DNA from: Fimenecus sp045595185
GTDB taxonomy: Bacteria > Bacillota > Clostridia > Oscillospirales > Acutalibacteraceae
Assembly (NCBI GenBank): GCA_045595185.1
Contig: JAZNZX010000067.1
Location: 1-64,000 of the forward strand
Direction of reading: 5' to 3'
Length of the DNA stretch: 64,000 nucleotides
A program made the translations under genes and the position numbers. The notes beneath the pieces are model-generated. The model searched no databases, was not told where the DNA came from, and saw only the letters and a list, made by a program, of their open reading frames with translations. Of the stretch, positions 62,062 to 64,000 are shown piece after piece (positions within the stretch are counted from its first letter, which is position 1; the number at the start of each line of letters is the position of its first letter).

Positions 62062-62577
62062 ATGATTAAAGATTTTCTCGAATTAGGTCAGATTGTATCG
62101 ACTCACGGAATAAAAGGTGAATTGAGATTTAACCCTTGGTGCGATACACCTGATTTTGTTAAAAAATTCAAAACCTTGTATTTTGATAATAAGGGTGAAA
62201 AAGAAATAAAAGTCATCTCTGCTCGTCCTCATGGCAATGTTGCCATTTTGATGCTTGACGGTATTGATGATATTGATAAAGCTCGTTCATTAAAGAATAA
62301 GGTTCTTTATATGAAACGCAGCGACGCAAAGCTTCCAAAGGGTACTTGGTTTATACAGGAACTTTTTGACTGTACTGTTGTTGATGATAATACAGATAAA
62401 ATTTTGGGAACAATAAGCGATGTAAGTGAAACAGGTGCTAACGATGTTTGGCACATTAAAACACCTAATGGTGAAGTGCTTATTCCTGCAATTAAACAGG
62501 TTGTTGTTTCAGTTGATGTGGAAGAAGGCATTGTAAAAATCAATCCTATAAAAGGACTTTTTGAAGATGAAAATTAA
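62062..62577 (+). CDS. rimM: 16S rRNA maturation protein RimM
   Basis: 171 residues. N-terminal GQIVSTHGIKGELRFNP (about 8-24) and a C-terminal PRC barrel with NDVWHIKTPNGEVLIPAIKQ. It helps mature the 30S head and binds S19. Its end overlaps the trmD start by 11 nt. Confidence 0.94.
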   Translation: MIKDFLELGQIVSTHGIKGELRFNPWCDTPDFVKKFKTLYFDNKGEKEIKVISARPHGNVAILMLDGIDDIDKARSLKNKVLYMKRSDAKLPKGTWFIQELFDCTVVDDNTDKILGTISDVSETGANDVWHIKTPNGEVLIPAIKQVVVSVDVEEGIVKINPIKGLFEDEN

Positions 62578-63295
62578 CATTATGACACTTTTTCCCGAAA
62601 TGTGCGAAAATGTACTTTCTGAAAGTATTATCGGTCGCGCAAGGGAAAAAGGATATGTTGAGATAAATTGTGTAAACATAAGGGACTATACTCTCGATAA
62701 ACACCGTCGTGTTGACGATGCACCGTACGGTGGTGGTATGGGTATGCTTATGCAGACACAACCTATTGCAGATTGTTATAAGGCAATTTGTGAAAAAAGT
62801 GAAAATAAAAACCACCTTATATATATGTCACCTTGCGGACAAGTGCTTACTCAAAGTAAGGTTAAGGAATTGGCAAATATGCCTGAAATTACAATTCTCT
62901 GTGGTCATTATGAGGGGATTGACCAACGAGTAATTGATACACTTGTTGACGAACAGATTTCAATTGGTGATTATGTGTTGACAGGTGGCGAATTACCTGC
63001 AATGGTTCTTGCTGACTCAATATCAAGAATGTTAGAAGGCGTATTGCCGAATGATGAGGCAAAGGAGCTTGAAAGCCATTATAACGGTCTTTTGGAATAT
63101 CCCCAATATACAAGACCTTACGAATGGAATGGCTTAAAAGTCCCTGATGTGCTTATGTCAGGTCATCACGGTAATGTTGATAAATGGCATCGTGAGCAGT
63201 CACTTTTAATGACGGCAAAGCATCGACCTGATATGCTTGAAAAAGCAGAGCTTACAAATGAGGACAGGGAATTTTTAAAGAAGAATAATTTATAA
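62567..63295 (+). CDS. trmD: tRNA (guanine-37-N1)-methyltransferase
   Basis: 242 residues. The trefoil-knot SAM site: DDAPYGGGMGMLMQ (near 47-60), CGHYEGIDQRV (near 109-119) and ISIGDYVLTGGELPAMVL (near 127-144). It methylates G37 next to the anticodon, preventing frameshifts. ATG at 62567 is preferred to a TTG at 62561, with AAAGGA upstream. rplS, which usually follows trmD, is not here. Confidence 0.96.
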   Translation: MKINIMTLFPEMCENVLSESIIGRAREKGYVEINCVNIRDYTLDKHRRVDDAPYGGGMGMLMQTQPIADCYKAICEKSENKNHLIYMSPCGQVLTQSKVKELANMPEITILCGHYEGIDQRVIDTLVDEQISIGDYVLTGGELPAMVLADSISRMLEGVLPNDEAKELESHYNGLLEYPQYTRPYEWNGLKVPDVLMSGHHGNVDKWHREQSLLMTAKHRPDMLEKAELTNEDREFLKKNNL

Positions 63296-63318
63296 CAAAT
63301 CACAAGGGTAAGAGAGAA

Positions 63319-64000
63319 ATGGATATAAAATTAGTTACAAAATCAGATATAGTAAAGTATGTTGCAGTCATACTTGCTATGGTATTGTTGGTTTCAACGG
63401 TAGTTCTCGGTGTAAGAAACAAAAATAAATCAAATGAAATTGACGAGCTGAACAGTCAGTTGGCATCAGGCGAATTGTTGTTAAGTGAAAATCAATCTGA
63501 AAAAGAGCTTTTTGAAGAAGAAAAAAGCAGTATTGAGCAGTCATATAAGGACAAGCTTAACGAACAGGAAGAAAGTCACGAAAGTGTTCTTGATGAACTA
63601 AATAGCAAAATTGACGACCTCAATAAGCAGATAGCCTTAAAAAATAAGGACAAAGATAAAGACAAAGAAAAAGAAACCACAACAAAAAAACCACAGACAC
63701 AACTTGTTATGCCTGAACCAATATCATCAATAGGCAAAACAGTTTATCTTACATTTGATGACGGACCATCACAATATACTTCTGAAATCCTTGACATCTT
63801 AGACGATTATGGTGTCAAGGCAACTTTTTTTGTGGTGAACGGAAAATATAACCATATAATGAAGGATATTGTTGACCGTGGTCACCAGATTGGACTTCAT
63901 TGTTACAAGCATGTTTATTCTGAAATTTATGAATCCGATGAAGCATATTTTAAAGATTTAGAGAAGATTTCAAATGTTGTAAAAAAACAAACAGGTGTGG
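63319..64000 (+). CDS. Polysaccharide deacetylase, membrane-anchored (3' end beyond window)
   Basis: 227 codons visible; open to the end of the window. One N-terminal membrane helix (about 15-34), then a Glu/Lys-rich coiled coil (about 38-115), a KDKDKDKEKETTTKK linker, and a NodB domain starting near 140. TFDDGPS (near 149-155) gives the catalytic Asp pair, and GLHCYKH near 193-199 the metal histidines (H-x3-H). It probably deacetylates peptidoglycan or another surface glycan outside the membrane. ATG at 63319 follows AAGGGTAAGAG. No operon partner beyond trmD is visible (23-nt gap). Confidence 0.85.
   Translation, partial: MDIKLVTKSDIVKYVAVILAMVLLVSTVVLGVRNKNKSNEIDELNSQLASGELLLSENQSEKELFEEEKSSIEQSYKDKLNEQEESHESVLDELNSKIDDLNKQIALKNKDKDKDKEKETTTKKPQTQLVMPEPISSIGKTVYLTFDDGPSQYTSEILDILDDYGVKATFFVVNGKYNHIMKDIVDRGHQIGLHCYKHVYSEIYESDEAYFKDLEKISNVVKKQTGV

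Overview
The window looks like a stretch of chromosome from a low-GC, endospore-forming, anaerobic member of the Clostridia, most likely an Oscillospirales/Ruminococcaceae-type gut or rumen bacterium. This rests on gene content, not on a database match. It has a GerA-type germinant receptor, YlbJ, YqfC/YqfD and a SpoVD-like PBP. It has an oxygen-sensitive ferredoxin-linked 2-oxoacid oxidoreductase (IorAB), cohesin and dockerin modules, a T-box leader, a MurE with the DNPR motif of meso-diaminopimelate ligases, and AGGAGG-type ribosome binding sites.

Layout. (1) 1-9276: a palindromic repeat, a metallophosphoesterase, a membrane-anchored PpiC-type foldase, a ROK sugar kinase, a DUF4363/DUF421 pair and a three-gene spore germination operon. 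(2) 9266-19447: glycan and sugar genes (GH36 alpha-galactosidase; phosphohexomutase - NifU-like - GH38 alpha-mannosidase - SDR operon), then a repeat-rich gap, tRNA-Thr and tRNA-Tyr, and a TIM-barrel/amidohydrolase pair. (3) 19487-27402: a likely aryl-acid module comprising a sodium:solute symporter, an acyl-CoA ligase, IorA, IorB, a T-box leader, a PaaK-type arylacetate-CoA ligase and a double-ACT protein. (4) 27394-32662: a second copy of a dispersed repeat, a NagD-like phosphatase, hisH-hisF, a nitroreductase, and nicotinate phosphoribosyltransferase overlapping inorganic pyrophosphatase. (5) 32909-46864: the division and cell wall cluster mraZ-rsmH-ftsL-pbp-murE-murF-mraY-ftsW-murG-murA-ftsQ-ftsZ, without murC, murD, murB or ftsA. 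(6) 46927-50034: two secreted cohesin-domain proteins, one with a dockerin. (7) 50129-63295: sporulation and housekeeping genes: ylbJ, yqfC-yqfD-phoH-ybeY-dgkA-era-yqzL-recO-mutS2, then ylxM-ffh-rpsP-khpA-rimM-trmD. The window ends inside a polysaccharide deacetylase gene (from 63319).

The most interesting system is the aryl-acid module. A T-box, whose specifier I read most plausibly as Phe (TTC), sits in front of the arylacetate-CoA ligase gene, with IorAB just upstream. T-boxes switch genes on when a tRNA is uncharged. This arrangement therefore suggests that the ligase and IorAB run in the reductive, biosynthetic direction: arylacetate to arylacetyl-CoA to arylpyruvate to aromatic amino acid. 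They would then salvage phenylacetate-like acids rather than only break amino acids down. The symporter is a candidate importer and the ACT protein a candidate sensor. This is inference from gene order and RNA architecture.

Other points of note: a GerAC-family protein without its lipobox cysteine; a consensus promoter whose predicted start point lies inside an intrinsic terminator just upstream of ylxM-ffh; a 55-codon YqzL-like gene overlapping recO; a cohesin-dockerin adaptor gene with no room for its own promoter behind the ftsZ terminator; an FtsZ with an unusual C-terminal peptide; and three copies of an AAAATGCAC word upstream of mraZ. All identifications come from reading the sequence; no searches were run.
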